From assembly GCF_002891535.1 (NCBI RefSeq), contig NZ_PDZR01000001.1, positions 248,001 to 312,000 of the forward strand: a DNA stretch of 64,000 bases, given 5' to 3'. Shown piece by piece: positions 1-9,026 of this stretch (position 1 is the first letter of the stretch; each line of letters opens with the position of its first letter). Source of the DNA: Methylocella silvestris. Lineage in GTDB: Bacteria > Pseudomonadota > Alphaproteobacteria > Rhizobiales > Beijerinckiaceae. The notes beneath the pieces are model-generated. The model ran no database searches and was not told the origin of the DNA. It saw only the letters and a program-made list of their open reading frames with translations. The position numbers and the translations under genes were made by a program.

Positions 1-1229
1 GGGCGCAATGGCCGGAGGCGATCTCGCTGATTCCACAACCGCCTGCGGCGCGCTCCGGCGCCGAGCCCGAGTTGAGGCGCTACCAGCGCGAGGCGCGCGA
101 ACTCAATGCGATCCTCGATACGGCGATGGAAGGCGTCGCTGTCATCGATTCGGCGGGCCGCATCAAGAGTCTCAACCGGTCCGGCGAGGCGCTGTTTTGC
201 TACGACAAGGCCGAGGTCGCGGGCGAGCCCTTCACGGCTCTCATCGCGCCCGAAAGCCGCGAGAGGGCGCTCGCCTATTTCGAGGGACTGAAATCGAACG
301 GGGTGGCGGAAATTTTCAACGACGGCCGCGAAATTCTCGGACTGACGCGGCAGGGTGGGCAGATTCCGATTTTCATGACGCTCGGCAAGATCGGCTCCAG
401 CGCCGCGTCGGGGAGCGATCAGCGCTATTGTGCGCTGTTGCGCGACATGACGCATTGGAAAAAGGTCGAGCGCGAACTCGACGACGCGCGCCGGCAGGCG
501 GAGCGGGCGAGCGCCCTCAAATCGGACTTTTTGGCCAAGGTGAGCCATGAAATCCGCACGCCGCTCAACGCCATCCTCGGTTTTGCCGAGGTGATCATTG
601 ACGAACGCTTCGGGCCGATCGGCAATGCGCGCTACAAGGATTATCTGAAGGACATCCATAGTTCTGGCTCGCTGGTGATGAGCCTCGTCAATGATCTGCT
701 CGACCTCTCCAAGATCGAGGCCGGCAAGATGGAGCTGTCCTTCGAGGCGGTGGACGCCAACCGCATCGTCACCGAATGCGTGTCGATCATGCAGCCGCAG
801 GCGAGCAGCGCGCGCGTCGTCATCCGGCTGTCGCTCGCGCCGCAGCTGCCGCATATCTTTGCCGATGAGCGCTCGGTGCGGCAGATCGTGCTGAATCTGC
901 TGTCGAACGCCATCAAATTCACGCAAAGCGGCGGGCAGGTGATCGTGTCGACCGCGCTCAATGACGAAAACTGCGCCGCCTTGCGCATCCGCGACACGGG
1001 CGTTGGCATGTCGGAGGGCGATCTTGAAGTGGCGCTGCAGCCATTCGGTCAGGCGCCGCGCGCGCGCGGCTCCGGCGGCACGGGGCTTGGGTTGCCGCTG
1101 ACGAAGGCGCTGGTCGAGGCCAATCGCGCCTCCTTCTCGATCAGAAGCAAGGTCCAGGAAGGCACGTTGGTCGAAGTCGCCTTCCTGCCCGCGCGGGTGG
1201 TCGCCAGTCGAAATGCGGAGCATAACTAG
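1..1229 (+). CDS. Sensor histidine kinase, PdhS/PleC/DivJ-like (5'-truncated)
   Basis: The frame is open from the window edge, so only the C-terminal ~408 residues are present. A PAS domain (AMEGVAVIDSAGRI onward) precedes a HisKA domain with the phospho-acceptor motif SHEIRTPLNAILGF. An HATPase_c domain follows, with N-box NLLSNAIKFT, G1 box RDTGVGM and G2 box GGTGLGLPLTKAL. This architecture and the conserved stretch after the H-box (GPIGNARYKDYLKDIHSSG) resemble the PdhS/PleC/DivJ kinases that phosphorylate DivK/PleD-type receivers in alphaproteobacterial cell-cycle control. No receiver domain follows the kinase core. The family assignment is firm; the exact orthologue is uncertain because the N-terminus is missing. 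Confidence 0.85.
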   Translation, partial: AQWPEAISLIPQPPAARSGAEPELRRYQREARELNAILDTAMEGVAVIDSAGRIKSLNRSGEALFCYDKAEVAGEPFTALIAPESRERALAYFEGLKSNGVAEIFNDGREILGLTRQGGQIPIFMTLGKIGSSAASGSDQRYCALLRDMTHWKKVERELDDARRQAERASALKSDFLAKVSHEIRTPLNAILGFAEVIIDERFGPIGNARYKDYLKDIHSSGSLVMSLVNDLLDLSKIEAGKMELSFEAVDANRIVTECVSIMQPQASSARVVIRLSLAPQLPHIFADERSVRQIVLNLLSNAIKFTQSGGQVIVSTALNDENCAALRIRDTGVGMSEGDLEVALQPFGQAPRARGSGGTGLGLPLTKALVEANRASFSIRSKVQEGTLVEVAFLPARVVASRNAEHN

Positions 1230-1457
1230 GCTGGAGCTTGCGGCTTCAGGGTCATCCGGGACGGCAACGAGTATTGCGGGTGCGCCAAAAAACATTTGTC
1301 GCGCCCATGGCCGAAAACCGTCGGACTGTTTACGTATGGGCGCGAGGCCCAATGAGTCTCTGCTATCGCCGCCCCGATGCGTGCCCGCGCGGTGCGATCG
1401 CCAACATTGCGGCCGGGCTCGCGGCGCGTGATTGCGCTCGGCAGAAAGCTGCATGTC

Positions 1458-2504
1458 ATGGCCAGCCAGGCCCACCCTCTCAAGCGTTCGCCCGGCATGT
1501 GGCTTGGCGGCATCGCAATCGCCCTCATCCTCTGGTTCGCGCTTTACTGGCAGCTTCAGCCTTTCGCGCGCTGGGCGGTGGCCCAAATGCAGGCGCCGCA
1601 GGGGAGCGCGTTCGCTTCTTCGGTCGAGTTCTTCCTCTACGACACGCCCAAAGTTCTGATGCTGCTGACGCTCGTCGTGTTTGCCATGGGCGTGGTGCGG
1701 AGTTTTTTCTCGCCGGAGCGCACTCGCGCAATTTTGGCCGGAAAGCGCGAAGGGCTTGGCAATATTGCCGCTGCCGGACTTGGCGTCTTTACGCCCTTCT
1801 GTTCCTGCTCGGCGGTGCCGCTCTTTGTCGGCTTCGTGTCGGCGGGCGTGCCGCTTGGCGTCACCTTCTCCTTCCTCATTGCCGCGCCGATGATCAACGA
1901 GGTCGCGCTCGGCTTGCTCTTCGCGCTTGTCGGATGGCGTGTCGCCCTGACCTACCTTGCCTTCGGCCTGATCATTGCGATTGTCTCGGGGTGGGTCATT
2001 GGCCGCCTGCATCTCGAAGGCTGGCTAGAGGAATGGGTCCAAAATATCCGCGCTGGCGATGTCGATCTGCAGCCCGAAAACATGAGTTGGGTCGACCGGT
2101 TAGAGGCAGGCCTCGATGCCGTAAAGGAGATCGTTGGCAAGGTCTGGTACTGGATCATCGCCGGGATCGCTGTCGGCGCGTTCATCCACGGCTATGTGCC
2201 TGCCGCGCTGCTGTCGCGGATCATGGGGGCAGATGCCTGGTGGTCGGTCCCGGCGGCCGTGCTGATCGGCATCCCGATGTATTCCAACGCGGCTGGCGTC
2301 ATTCCGATTGTTGAGGCGCTTCTGGGCAAGGGCGCCGCTGTTGGAACCGTGCTCGCCTTCATGATGTCGGTGATCGCCCTGTCGCTCCCTGAAATGATCA
2401 TTCTGCGCAAGGTGCTGAGCATGAAGCTCATCGCCGTCTTCGTTACAGTCGTTGCCTGCGGCATCCTTGCAGTCGGGTTTCTGTTCAACGCCCTGTTTTC
2501 TTGA
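1458..2504 (+). CDS. ArsP/DUF318-family permease
   Basis: A 348-residue polytopic membrane protein with about eight hydrophobic segments. The family signature TPFCSCSAVPLF lies near residue 115, and a second conserved loop, GIPMYSNAAGVIP, lies in the C-terminal half. Members of this family (COG0701) include ArsP, which exports trivalent organoarsenicals, but most members lack a known substrate. The start was placed at ATG 1458 because the translation beginning MASQAHPLKRSPG leads straight into the first membrane segment; an in-frame GTG/ATG about 27 codons upstream adds only unrelated Arg-rich sequence. A thioredoxin-like gene follows 12 bp downstream, a frequent partner of this permease. No ArsR-type regulator is visible beside it. 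Confidence 0.85.
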   Translation: MASQAHPLKRSPGMWLGGIAIALILWFALYWQLQPFARWAVAQMQAPQGSAFASSVEFFLYDTPKVLMLLTLVVFAMGVVRSFFSPERTRAILAGKREGLGNIAAAGLGVFTPFCSCSAVPLFVGFVSAGVPLGVTFSFLIAAPMINEVALGLLFALVGWRVALTYLAFGLIIAIVSGWVIGRLHLEGWLEEWVQNIRAGDVDLQPENMSWVDRLEAGLDAVKEIVGKVWYWIIAGIAVGAFIHGYVPAALLSRIMGADAWWSVPAAVLIGIPMYSNAAGVIPIVEALLGKGAAVGTVLAFMMSVIALSLPEMIILRKVLSMKLIAVFVTVVACGILAVGFLFNALFS

Positions 2505-2516
2505 AAGGATTGCACG

Positions 2517-2753
2517 ATGAAGCAAGTGAAAGTCCTGGGTCCGGGCTGCGCCCGCTGCAAGACCACGGAAGAGATGGTCAGGGCAGAGGCCGTCAGGCTC
2601 GGGGTCGACGTCTCAGTCGAAAAGATTACGGACTACGAGGCTATTGCCCAATTCGGAATTGTCTCGACGCCCGGCATCGTCATCGACGGCAAGGTGGTCC
2701 ATTCTGGTGGCCTGCCCAAGGCCGATGATCTGCGGCGCTGGCTTCAGGCTTGA
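2517..2753 (+). CDS. Small thioredoxin-family protein (redox-active disulfide protein 2 type)
   Basis: A 78-residue protein with a single minimal thioredoxin fold. The CxxC motif GPGCARCKT sits at residues 9-17, and the cis-Pro motif STPGIVIDGK is near residue 50. It matches the short MTH895/TM0996-like glutaredoxin group (TIGR00412). An AAAGGA ribosome-binding site lies 8 bp before ATG. It follows the ArsP-like permease and is probably co-transcribed, so it likely reduces or delivers a thiol-bound substrate for the permease. That role is inferred from context only. Confidence 0.85.
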   Translation: MKQVKVLGPGCARCKTTEEMVRAEAVRLGVDVSVEKITDYEAIAQFGIVSTPGIVIDGKVVHSGGLPKADDLRRWLQA

Positions 2754-2941
2754 TGGAAGATCCGCGCGGCGCCCTCATGATCGGCGATGGTCAGACTGGA
2801 CTGGCTGCGGGCGCCCAACGTCGCCGTGTCGGGGTCGACCTTCAGATTTTCAACGCGGAAACCGGACCGGAGGCGTCTGGCGCCACGCGTGGGATTTCTC
2901 CGCCTGTTCCCTCGCCCTGGTTGAGTTCACTGCCTGAGTGA
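2750..2941 (+). pseudogene. Probable remnant of an FAD-dependent monooxygenase (ArsO/FMO-like N-terminus)
   Basis: A short reading frame starts with ATG overlapping the thioredoxin stop codon (TGATG at 2751-2755). It encodes MIGDGQTGLAAGAQRRR followed by VGVDLQIFNAETG, close to the FAD-binding start of flavoprotein monooxygenases (GxGxxG, then beta-strand plus acidic residue). Downstream in a neighbouring frame are residues WRHAWD. Shifting back gives SPPVPSPWLSSLPE, which aligns loosely with the family's WRRRWDSLRLFTPARYxxLPG motif. This looks like a frameshifted, truncated gene that once continued the permease-thioredoxin operon. Nothing of the remaining ~300 residues was seen. The identification rests on short motifs. 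Confidence 0.4.
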
Positions 2942-3014
2942 AGCCGGAGCGGGCGCGGAACGCTTCGCGAGCGGGGCCGTTTCTTGTGCATCTTTGGCTC
3001 AGAGGACAGATGCA

Positions 3015-3221
3015 ATGAACGACGAAAAGAAATCCGCGGCGGACGACGAAAAAGAAAACATCGCCGCCAGAGCTGGCGCCAAGCATGCAGCCAAGGCTGC
3101 CGCCGAAGCCCGGGACGACGAACTCGAGGAAGAACTCGAGGATTCCTTTCCGGCCAGCGACCCGCCTTCGATGACCCAGCCGAGCACTGGGCCCGGCGCG
3201 CCGGATCACAAGAAAAAGTAA
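3015..3221 (+). CDS. Small acidic conserved protein with DSFPASDPPS motif
   Basis: A 68-residue hydrophilic protein. It has a Lys/Asp-rich N-terminus, an Ala-rich helical middle, and a Glu-rich run leading to the motif EDSFPASDPPSMTQPS. I know this EDSFPASDPPS ending from small uncharacterised proteins widespread in Hyphomicrobiales, and function is unknown. ATG 3015 follows an AGAGGACAG ribosome-binding site; a TTG upstream at 2994 is less likely. It stands alone between the permease locus and the dcw cluster. Confidence 0.6.
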   Translation: MNDEKKSAADDEKENIAARAGAKHAAKAAAEARDDELEEELEDSFPASDPPSMTQPSTGPGAPDHKKK

Positions 3222-3804
3222 GACAGCATTCAGAGATGGACAGCGCCCGTCAGACGATCAGTACGGAGGCGGGCGCGACCCGAAAAGCTACGGCATCGGT
3301 TCGTGGTCTGCGTAAGGGCGATCGCTATGGTCAGTTCGGCGAGCGCCCTCTCGCCGAACTGCGCGCGGACGGGCGCGGCTGCGGCGTGATCGAGGCGCAA
3401 GTCAGCTTCCCGCTTTCATCGGCCGCCGCGCGGCGCCACGGGGCTGAAGCGCATCCGGCGCTTCAAGTCTTTGCTTGAACACAAGACGCGCGCAGCGAAA
3501 ACCCTGCAGGATTCGGCGTCACGATCCGTCCGGCGTTCGACCGCAGACACGCCAGCCCGCTTCCACCCGCCGCAAACGGTTTCCACGCTGGCCGAACGGC
3601 GCTGTCGCCGTCCGCTTTCTGCTGCCCTTAGACGGCTACGCCCATGGAAACTCGATTGACCCCCATATAATCCCATGATATCCCAAATCATCCCGTCACA
3701 AATGCGTTGGCGTTGCGGTGGGGTCTGTTGTGCCGCAGGCGTGGGTTTGCTTTTTCGCCGCGGGCGGTTCTTTGCCGCGGGCGTGCGGATCTTGAGGTGG
3801 TGGG
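3222..3804. other. Intergenic region upstream of the dcw cluster
   Basis: 583 bp without a convincing gene. A forward ORF of 80 codons (3236-3478, ATG) and several other short ORFs occur, but none has a recognisable motif or a clear ribosome-binding site. The right part holds the CCCA-box array described separately, about 110 bp before mraZ. The leader just before mraZ is G-rich with scattered TGGGG runs. The dcw promoter must lie in this region, but no consensus -35/-10 pair could be assigned. Confidence 0.5.
3662..3695 (-). promoter_or_regulatory. Putative MraZ operator: four CCCA/CCCG boxes with 10-bp period
   Basis: CCCA occurs at 3662, 3672 and 3682 and CCCG at 3692, each separated by 6-nt AT-rich spacers, so the period is exactly 10 bp. 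On the reverse strand this reads TGGG(A/G) direct repeats with about 5-nt spacing, the pattern recognised by MraZ in Escherichia coli. It lies 110 bp upstream of mraZ, the expected place for autoregulation of the dcw operon. Here the TGGG strand is opposite to the gene direction. Binding is inferred. Confidence 0.6.
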
Positions 3805-4299
3805 GTGGACGGTTATGTCTCGCACTACACCAACAAGCTTGACGCCAAGGGCCGCGTATCGATCCCGGCTCCGTTCCGGGCAGTGCTCGTGCGTGACGGT
3901 TTTGACGGTCTCTATGTGCATCCCTCGCTCGACCAGGAGGCGCTCGATTGCGGTGGTCACGCCCTGTTGAGGGAGATCGACGGACTTCTGTCTGGGCTGT
4001 CGCCCTATTCGGAGGAGCGCGATCTGTTTTCGACGGCGCTTATCGGGACGAGCGAGATTTTGAAAGTCGACTCCGAGGGCCGGACGATTTTGACCGAAAC
4101 CCTCAAGAACTATGCAGGCGTCACCGGCGAAGTCACCTTCGTCGGACATGGACACAAATTTCAGATCTGGGAGCCGGGACGTTTTCGCGCGCATCTGGAG
4201 GAGGCCAGAAGTCGGGTGCGCGATTTACGAAGACAGCTCAGCGCCAGGCACGCAGCGCCGGAGGCTCCGCCGCTGCGATCACATGGAGCACGGGAATGA
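3805..4299 (+). CDS. mraZ: Transcriptional regulator MraZ
   Basis: A 164-residue protein with two AbrB-like swapped-hairpin halves, each carrying the family's DxxGR signature (DAKGR at residues 13-17, DSEGR at 89-93). MraZ is a DNA-binding ring-forming protein that represses the dcw operon. The start is a GTG at 3805 after a GAGGTGGT stretch, giving the typical N-terminus [13 protein letters not shown]. The basic C-terminal tail past residue 140 is slightly longer than in E. coli. The stop overlaps the rsmH start (ATGA), suggesting translational coupling. Confidence 0.96.
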   Translation: MDGYVSHYTNKLDAKGRVSIPAPFRAVLVRDGFDGLYVHPSLDQEALDCGGHALLREIDGLLSGLSPYSEERDLFSTALIGTSEILKVDSEGRTILTETLKNYAGVTGEVTFVGHGHKFQIWEPGRFRAHLEEARSRVRDLRRQLSARHAAPEAPPLRSHGARE

Positions 4300-5336
4300 A
4301 TGCGGGCAGCGGCGATGGGGATTTCCTCGCCGCTGGCGGACCGGCCCGGCACATTCCCGTGCTTCGTGATGAAATCATCGCCCTTGCCGCGCCCTGCGCG
4401 GGCGGCCTTTATCTCGACGCAACATTCGGCGCCGGCGGCTATTCGCGCGCGCTGCTTGCAACGCAAGGCGCGCGCGTACTGGCGCTCGATCGCGATCCGG
4501 GCGCCATCGCGGCCGGCGCGGGGCTTGTCGCCGAATCGAACGGACGCCTCACGCTGGTCGAGGCGCGCTTTTCCGATCTTGCCGCTGTCGCGGCAGGACT
4601 GGGGCTTGGCCCCTTTGACGCCGCGCTGTTCGACATCGGCGTCTCCTCGATGCAGCTGGACGAGGCCGCGCGCGGCTTTTCCTTCCGCTTCGACGGCCCG
4701 CTCGATATGCGGATGCAGCAATCGGGCTTGAGCGCCGCCGACCTCGTCAATGATGCAGACGAGGAGGCGCTCGCCGATATTCTCTATCATTTCGGCGAGG
4801 AGCGCGCCTCGCGGCGCATCGCCAAGGCGATTGTGATGGATCGCGCCAAGGCGCCGTTCCGCTCGACGGCCGCGCTCGCCGCGATGATCGCCCGCGTTTG
4901 TCCCGGTAAGCCGGGCGACATTCATCCCGCGACGCGCTCATTCCAGGCGCTGCGCATCGCCGTCAACGACGAACTCGGCGAACTCGTCGCCGGCCTCGCC
5001 GGCGCCGAGGCGGCGCTGAAGCCCGGCGGCCGCCTCGCCGTCGTCACCTTTCATTCGCTCGAGGACCGCATCGTGAAACTGTTCTTTGCCGGGCGATCCG
5101 GCCGCGGCGAGGCGCCCTCACGCCGCCTGCCGGGAGAGCCGATCCCGCCGCCGCCGACCTTTGCCGTCAGCGGCCGTCAGCCGGTGACGCCCTCGGTGGC
5201 GGAGATCGCCGCCAATCCGCGGGCGCGTTCCGCCAAACTCCGCCATGGCGTGCGCACCGCGGCTCCCGCACGGGCGCCGGGACGAGATCTCATGGCGCTG
5301 GCGGCGCTGCCGCAACGCGCCGCCAAGGGAAGATAG
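4296..5336 (+). CDS. rsmH: 16S rRNA (cytosine(1402)-N4)-methyltransferase RsmH
   Basis: 346 residues. The AdoMet-binding motif [12 protein letters not shown] is at about residues 41-52. The family hallmark [19 protein letters not shown] follows near residue 110, and the C-terminal motif [12 protein letters not shown] near 250. It methylates N4 of C1402 in 16S rRNA (formerly MraW). Starting at ATG 4296, it overlaps the mraZ stop by four bases; the longer open frame upstream is mraZ shadow. Second gene of the dcw operon, as usual. Confidence 0.96.
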   Translation: MNAGSGDGDFLAAGGPARHIPVLRDEIIALAAPCAGGLYLDATFGAGGYSRALLATQGARVLALDRDPGAIAAGAGLVAESNGRLTLVEARFSDLAAVAAGLGLGPFDAALFDIGVSSMQLDEAARGFSFRFDGPLDMRMQQSGLSAADLVNDADEEALADILYHFGEERASRRIAKAIVMDRAKAPFRSTAALAAMIARVCPGKPGDIHPATRSFQALRIAVNDELGELVAGLAGAEAALKPGGRLAVVTFHSLEDRIVKLFFAGRSGRGEAPSRRLPGEPIPPPPTFAVSGRQPVTPSVAEIAANPRARSAKLRHGVRTAAPARAPGRDLMALAALPQRAAKGR

Positions 5337-5350
5337 TCAGGGACGCCGCC

Positions 5351-5731
5351 ATGGTCAGAATCTTGAACGTCCTCGCCGTCTTCGCGCTGATCGGCTCGGC
5401 GATCTACGCTTATTCGATCAAATACGAAACAATCTTCCACGCTGAACGAATCGTTAAGCTGAAACATGAGATCAAGAAGGAGCAGGATCAGATCGCCATG
5501 CTGAAGGCCGAATGGTCGCATCTGACGCGCCCGGAACGGGTGCAGGCGTTGGCGGACAAGTTCCTGGATCTGCAGCCGCTCGGTCTGCGCCAGATCGTCA
5601 GCGCCGACGCCCTGCCAGCGCGGGGCGCGAAGGGCGACGCCATCGGCGACAAGCTCGAGGCGCTGGGGCTGTCCGAGCCGACCAATACGCCGGGCGGCGG
5701 GGCGGGAGCGCCTGTGACGCCCGTGAGATAA
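5351..5731 (+). CDS. ftsL: Cell division protein FtsL
   Basis: A 126-residue bitopic protein. A short cytoplasmic N-terminus and one membrane helix (about residues 5-24, ILNVLAVFALIGSAIYAYS) precede a periplasmic coiled coil rich in Lys/Glu (VKLKHEIKKEQDQIAML). The alphaproteobacterial motif LTRPERVQALADKFLDLQPL follows. The C-terminus is Pro/Gly-rich. It bridges FtsB/FtsQ to the FtsW-FtsI synthase at the divisome. Its place between rsmH and ftsI confirms the call. Confidence 0.9.
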   Translation: MVRILNVLAVFALIGSAIYAYSIKYETIFHAERIVKLKHEIKKEQDQIAMLKAEWSHLTRPERVQALADKFLDLQPLGLRQIVSADALPARGAKGDAIGDKLEALGLSEPTNTPGGGAGAPVTPVR

Positions 5732-5754
5732 TACAAGATCCAGATTGAGATGAA

Positions 5755-7554
5755 ATGGCTGACGGGCGCGAGACGGATCGAAATTTGGGGGCGGGCCCAG
5801 GCGGCGCGCCGAAGGCGGGTTCAGGCCGGCTGAAGGCGTTTTTCGTCAAGCTGTTTTCGACCAACCTCGGCAAGAGCCCGCTTCGGATCAAGCTCGTCGC
5901 CTGCGTCTTCATCGGCCTCTACGCCGTGATCGCCGGCAAGCTGATCTGGTTCGGGCTGCACCAGGAGCCCTCGATCGGCTCGAAGCGCAGCGGCGATATC
6001 ATCGCTGCGGCCCGCCCCGACATCCTTGACCGCAATGGCGCCGTGCTTGCGACCGACATCAAGGTGATGTCGGTCTTCGCCGAGCCTCGCCGCATCATCG
6101 ACAAGGACGAGGCGGTCGAACTCCTGACCGCCGTGCTGCCCGACGTCGACGCCAGCGATCTGCGCAAGCGCCTTGGCTCGCGCAAGGGCTTCATATGGGT
6201 GAAGCGCGCCGTTACGCCGCAGCAGCAGCAGGAGGTCTATCGCCTCGGCCTGCCGGGCGTCGGCTTCCTGCCGGAGAACAAGCGCGTCTATCCGAACGGC
6301 CCGATCGCGGCCCATGTGTTGGGCTTCGCCAATCTCGACGGCGTCGGCATTTCCGGGCTTGAAAAATATATCGACGGGCAGGGACTCGCCGATCTGCATG
6401 GCGCGGGCTTCAGCCTGACGCCCGAGAGTCTCGCCCCGATCACGACTTCGCTCGACCTCAAGGCGACCTACGCGGTGCGCGACGAACTCGCCAAGGGCGT
6501 CGCCAAATTCAAGGCGAAGGCCGGCGCGGTGGTGATCCTTGACGTCAATACCGGCGAAGTCGTCGCGCTCGCCTCGTTGCCCGACTATGATCCGAACACG
6601 CCGGCCGACGCGCTCGATCCGAACCACATCAACCGTGTCTCCGTCGGCGTCTATGAGATGGGCTCGACCTTCAAGGCGATCTCGGTCGCGATGGCGCTGG
6701 ATCAGGGCAAGGTCAATTTGAATTCGCGCGTCGACGCGCGCTCCTCGCTGCGCTACGGCCGCTTCACCATCCATGATTTCCATGCGCAGAACCGCGTCCT
6801 CACCGTGCCGGAAGTGTTCACTTTTTCGTCCAATATCGGCGCGGCGCGGCTCGCCCTTATGGTCGGCGTCGAGGGACACAAAGCCTTTCTGCGCAAGGTC
6901 GGACAGCTGACGCGGCTGCACACCGAACTGCCGGAGACCGCCGATCCGCTCGTGCCGAAGAACTGGGGCGAACTCAACACCATGACGATCGCCTTCGGCC
7001 AGGGCCTCAATGTCTCGCCGCTGCAGGCGATGATGGCGGTCGGCGCGCTGGCCAATGGCGGCCTTCTCGTCAATCCGACCTTCTTGAAACGCGACGAGCA
7101 GGCGGCCAAGCGCAACGCGCCCCGCGTCATCAAGCCCGAGACCTCCGAATCCCTGCGCTATCTGATGCGCCTCAACGCCGAAATTGGCTCGGCGAAAAAG
7201 GCTGACATTCCCGGCTATTTCATCGGCGGCAAGACCGGCACGGCCGACAAGATCGTGCATGGCCGCTACGCCAAGGACCGCGTGTTTACGACGTTCATGG
7301 CGCTCATGCCCGCCGACAAGCCGAAATATCTGATCCTGACCCTGATGGACGAGCCGCAGGGCCTGCCGGAGACCGCCGGCTATCGCACCGCGGCGTGGAA
7401 CTCCGGCGTCGTGACAGGCAAGATCATCGAACGCGTCGGCCCCTTGCTCGGCCTTCCGCCGCGCTTCGAGCTTCCGACGCAACCCTTTCCCCTTCTCGCC
7501 AAACTGGGCTATGGGATGGCCAACATTCCCCAGAGCGGCGGAAGGGAGCATTGA
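5755..7554 (+). CDS. ftsI: Septal peptidoglycan transpeptidase FtsI (PBP3)
   Basis: 599 residues. A cytoplasmic tail and one membrane anchor (about residues 43-67) are followed by a dimerisation/pedestal domain with the RPDILDRNGAVLA motif. The transpeptidase domain carries the three penicillin-binding motifs: SxxK (STFK, 304-307, nucleophile Ser304), SxN (SSN, 358-360) and KTG (KTGTA, 493-497). It cross-links septal peptidoglycan in partnership with FtsW. ATG 5755 is 24 bp after ftsL, and the stop overlaps murE ATG (TGATG). Confidence 0.96.
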   Translation: MADGRETDRNLGAGPGGAPKAGSGRLKAFFVKLFSTNLGKSPLRIKLVACVFIGLYAVIAGKLIWFGLHQEPSIGSKRSGDIIAAARPDILDRNGAVLATDIKVMSVFAEPRRIIDKDEAVELLTAVLPDVDASDLRKRLGSRKGFIWVKRAVTPQQQQEVYRLGLPGVGFLPENKRVYPNGPIAAHVLGFANLDGVGISGLEKYIDGQGLADLHGAGFSLTPESLAPITTSLDLKATYAVRDELAKGVAKFKAKAGAVVILDVNTGEVVALASLPDYDPNTPADALDPNHINRVSVGVYEMGSTFKAISVAMALDQGKVNLNSRVDARSSLRYGRFTIHDFHAQNRVLTVPEVFTFSSNIGAARLALMVGVEGHKAFLRKVGQLTRLHTELPETADPLVPKNWGELNTMTIAFGQGLNVSPLQAMMAVGALANGGLLVNPTFLKRDEQAAKRNAPRVIKPETSESLRYLMRLNAEIGSAKKADIPGYFIGGKTGTADKIVHGRYAKDRVFTTFMALMPADKPKYLILTLMDEPQGLPETAGYRTAAWNSGVVTGKIIERVGPLLGLPPRFELPTQPFPLLAKLGYGMANIPQSGGREH

Positions 7555-9026
7555 TGCGGCTCGCCGAGCTTCTTCCCGGCGCCTCTCTCACGAATGATCT
7601 GGCCTCCCTCGATGTCGCGGCGCTCAGCTGCGACAGCCGCAAGGTGGCGCCGAAAACCCTGTTCTTCGCCGTGCCCGGAACGAAGGCGGACGGGCTCGCC
7701 TTCGCGCCTCAGGCGGCGCGAAAGGGCGCGATCGCCATCGTCGCTGGCGACGCCCCGTCCCGATCGATCGAAGGCGCGCCGGTGATCGCCGTCGCCGATG
7801 TGCGGGCGGCGCTCGCCGAAGCGTCGGCGCGTTTTTTTCCGCGTCAGCCCGAGACGATCGTCGCCATCACCGGGACCAGCGGCAAGACGTCGGTCGCGGC
7901 CTTCGTCCGCCAGCTCTTCGCCGCAAACGGCTTCGCCGCGGCCTCGCTCGGCACGCTCGGCGTCGTCGCCCCGAATGGTTCGGTCTATGGCGCGCTGACG
8001 ACGCCGGACCCGATCAGCCTGCATGAGACCCTCGACGGGCTTGCGGGCTCCGGGGTGACTCATCTTGCGCTCGAGGCCTCGTCGCACGGGTTGACGCAGC
8101 GCCGGCTCGACGGCGTCCGCCTCACGGCCGGCGCCTTTACCAATCTTTCGCGCGATCATCTCGACTATCATGCGACGATGGCCGAGTATCTTGCGGCAAA
8201 GCTCGAGCTGTTCCAGCGCCTGCTGCAGCCGGGCCAACCCGCCGTGATCGACGCTGATTGCGATGTTGCGGCGGAGGTGATCGCCGCCTGCAAAGCCCGC
8301 GGCCTGAAAATTTTTACGGTTGGATCGAAGGGCGAAAGCCTGAAGCTTCTGGGCGCGACGCCCAAAGCCGCCGCGACGGCGCTTGAAGTCGCCTTTGAGG
8401 ACCGGACCTATCAGGTGGATCTGCCGCTGGCGGGCGCCTTCCAAACTTCGAATGCGCTTGTCGCCGCGGGCCTCGCCATCGTCTGCGGCGTTCCGGCCGA
8501 ACGCGCCTTGGCGTCATTGGCGAAAATCGAGGGCGCGCCAGGGCGGCTCGAAAACGTGGGCGAGCGCAAGGGCGCTGCCGTCTATGTCGATTACGCCCAT
8601 AAGCCGGACGCGCTGGAAAAAGTGCTCCTCGCGCTGCGTCCTGCGGTCGCAGGCCGGCTTCTCGTCGTCTTCGGCTGCGGCGGCGACCGCGACGCCGGCA
8701 AGCGTTCGATCATGGGCGGGATCGCAGCAAAGCTCGCCGATTTCGTCATCGTCACCGACGACAATCCGCGCAGCGAAAATCCCGCCGCGATCCGCAGCGC
8801 CATTTTGAAAGGCGCCGCCGGTGACGCGACGGTGCGTGAGATCGGCGACCGGGCGAGCGCCATTCGCGCGGCGGTTGCCGCGCTTAATTCAGGCGATATT
8901 CTTCTTATTGCCGGGAAAGGTCATGAAACCGGCCAGATCATAGGCGACGTCACCCTGCCATTTTCGGACGCCGAATGCGCGAGAGCGGCGTTAGAGGATG
9001 CGGCGTCAAAGGACCTTGCCGAATGA
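7554..9026 (+). CDS. murE: UDP-MurNAc-tripeptide ligase MurE (meso-DAP adding)
   Basis: 490 residues with the three-domain Mur ligase architecture. The P-loop GTSGKTS is at about residues 107-113, and the central motif LEASSHGLTQRRL follows. DNPR at about 403-406 is the motif that goes with meso-diaminopimelate rather than lysine. The reaction adds the third stem-peptide residue using ATP in the cytoplasm. The true start is ATG 7554, overlapping the ftsI stop; the longer open frame starting at 7395 lies inside ftsI. It overlaps murF by ATGA. Confidence 0.96.
   Translation: MRLAELLPGASLTNDLASLDVAALSCDSRKVAPKTLFFAVPGTKADGLAFAPQAARKGAIAIVAGDAPSRSIEGAPVIAVADVRAALAEASARFFPRQPETIVAITGTSGKTSVAAFVRQLFAANGFAAASLGTLGVVAPNGSVYGALTTPDPISLHETLDGLAGSGVTHLALEASSHGLTQRRLDGVRLTAGAFTNLSRDHLDYHATMAEYLAAKLELFQRLLQPGQPAVIDADCDVAAEVIAACKARGLKIFTVGSKGESLKLLGATPKAAATALEVAFEDRTYQVDLPLAGAFQTSNALVAAGLAIVCGVPAERALASLAKIEGAPGRLENVGERKGAAVYVDYAHKPDALEKVLLALRPAVAGRLLVVFGCGGDRDAGKRSIMGGIAAKLADFVIVTDDNPRSENPAAIRSAILKGAAGDATVREIGDRASAIRAAVAALNSGDILLIAGKGHETGQIIGDVTLPFSDAECARAALEDAASKDLAE

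Noticed and set aside
1238-2314. A 358-codon forward open frame overlapping the ArsP-like permease
   Set aside because: Frame-shifted shadow of the permease, which has the clear family signature in its own frame.
3236-3478. 80-codon forward ORF between the small acidic protein and mraZ
   Set aside because: No recognisable motif, weak ribosome-binding site, and composition like noncoding high-GC DNA; could be revived by conservation.
5821-7551. A 576-codon reverse open frame over ftsI
   Set aside because: Antisense shadow of ftsI with no motif.
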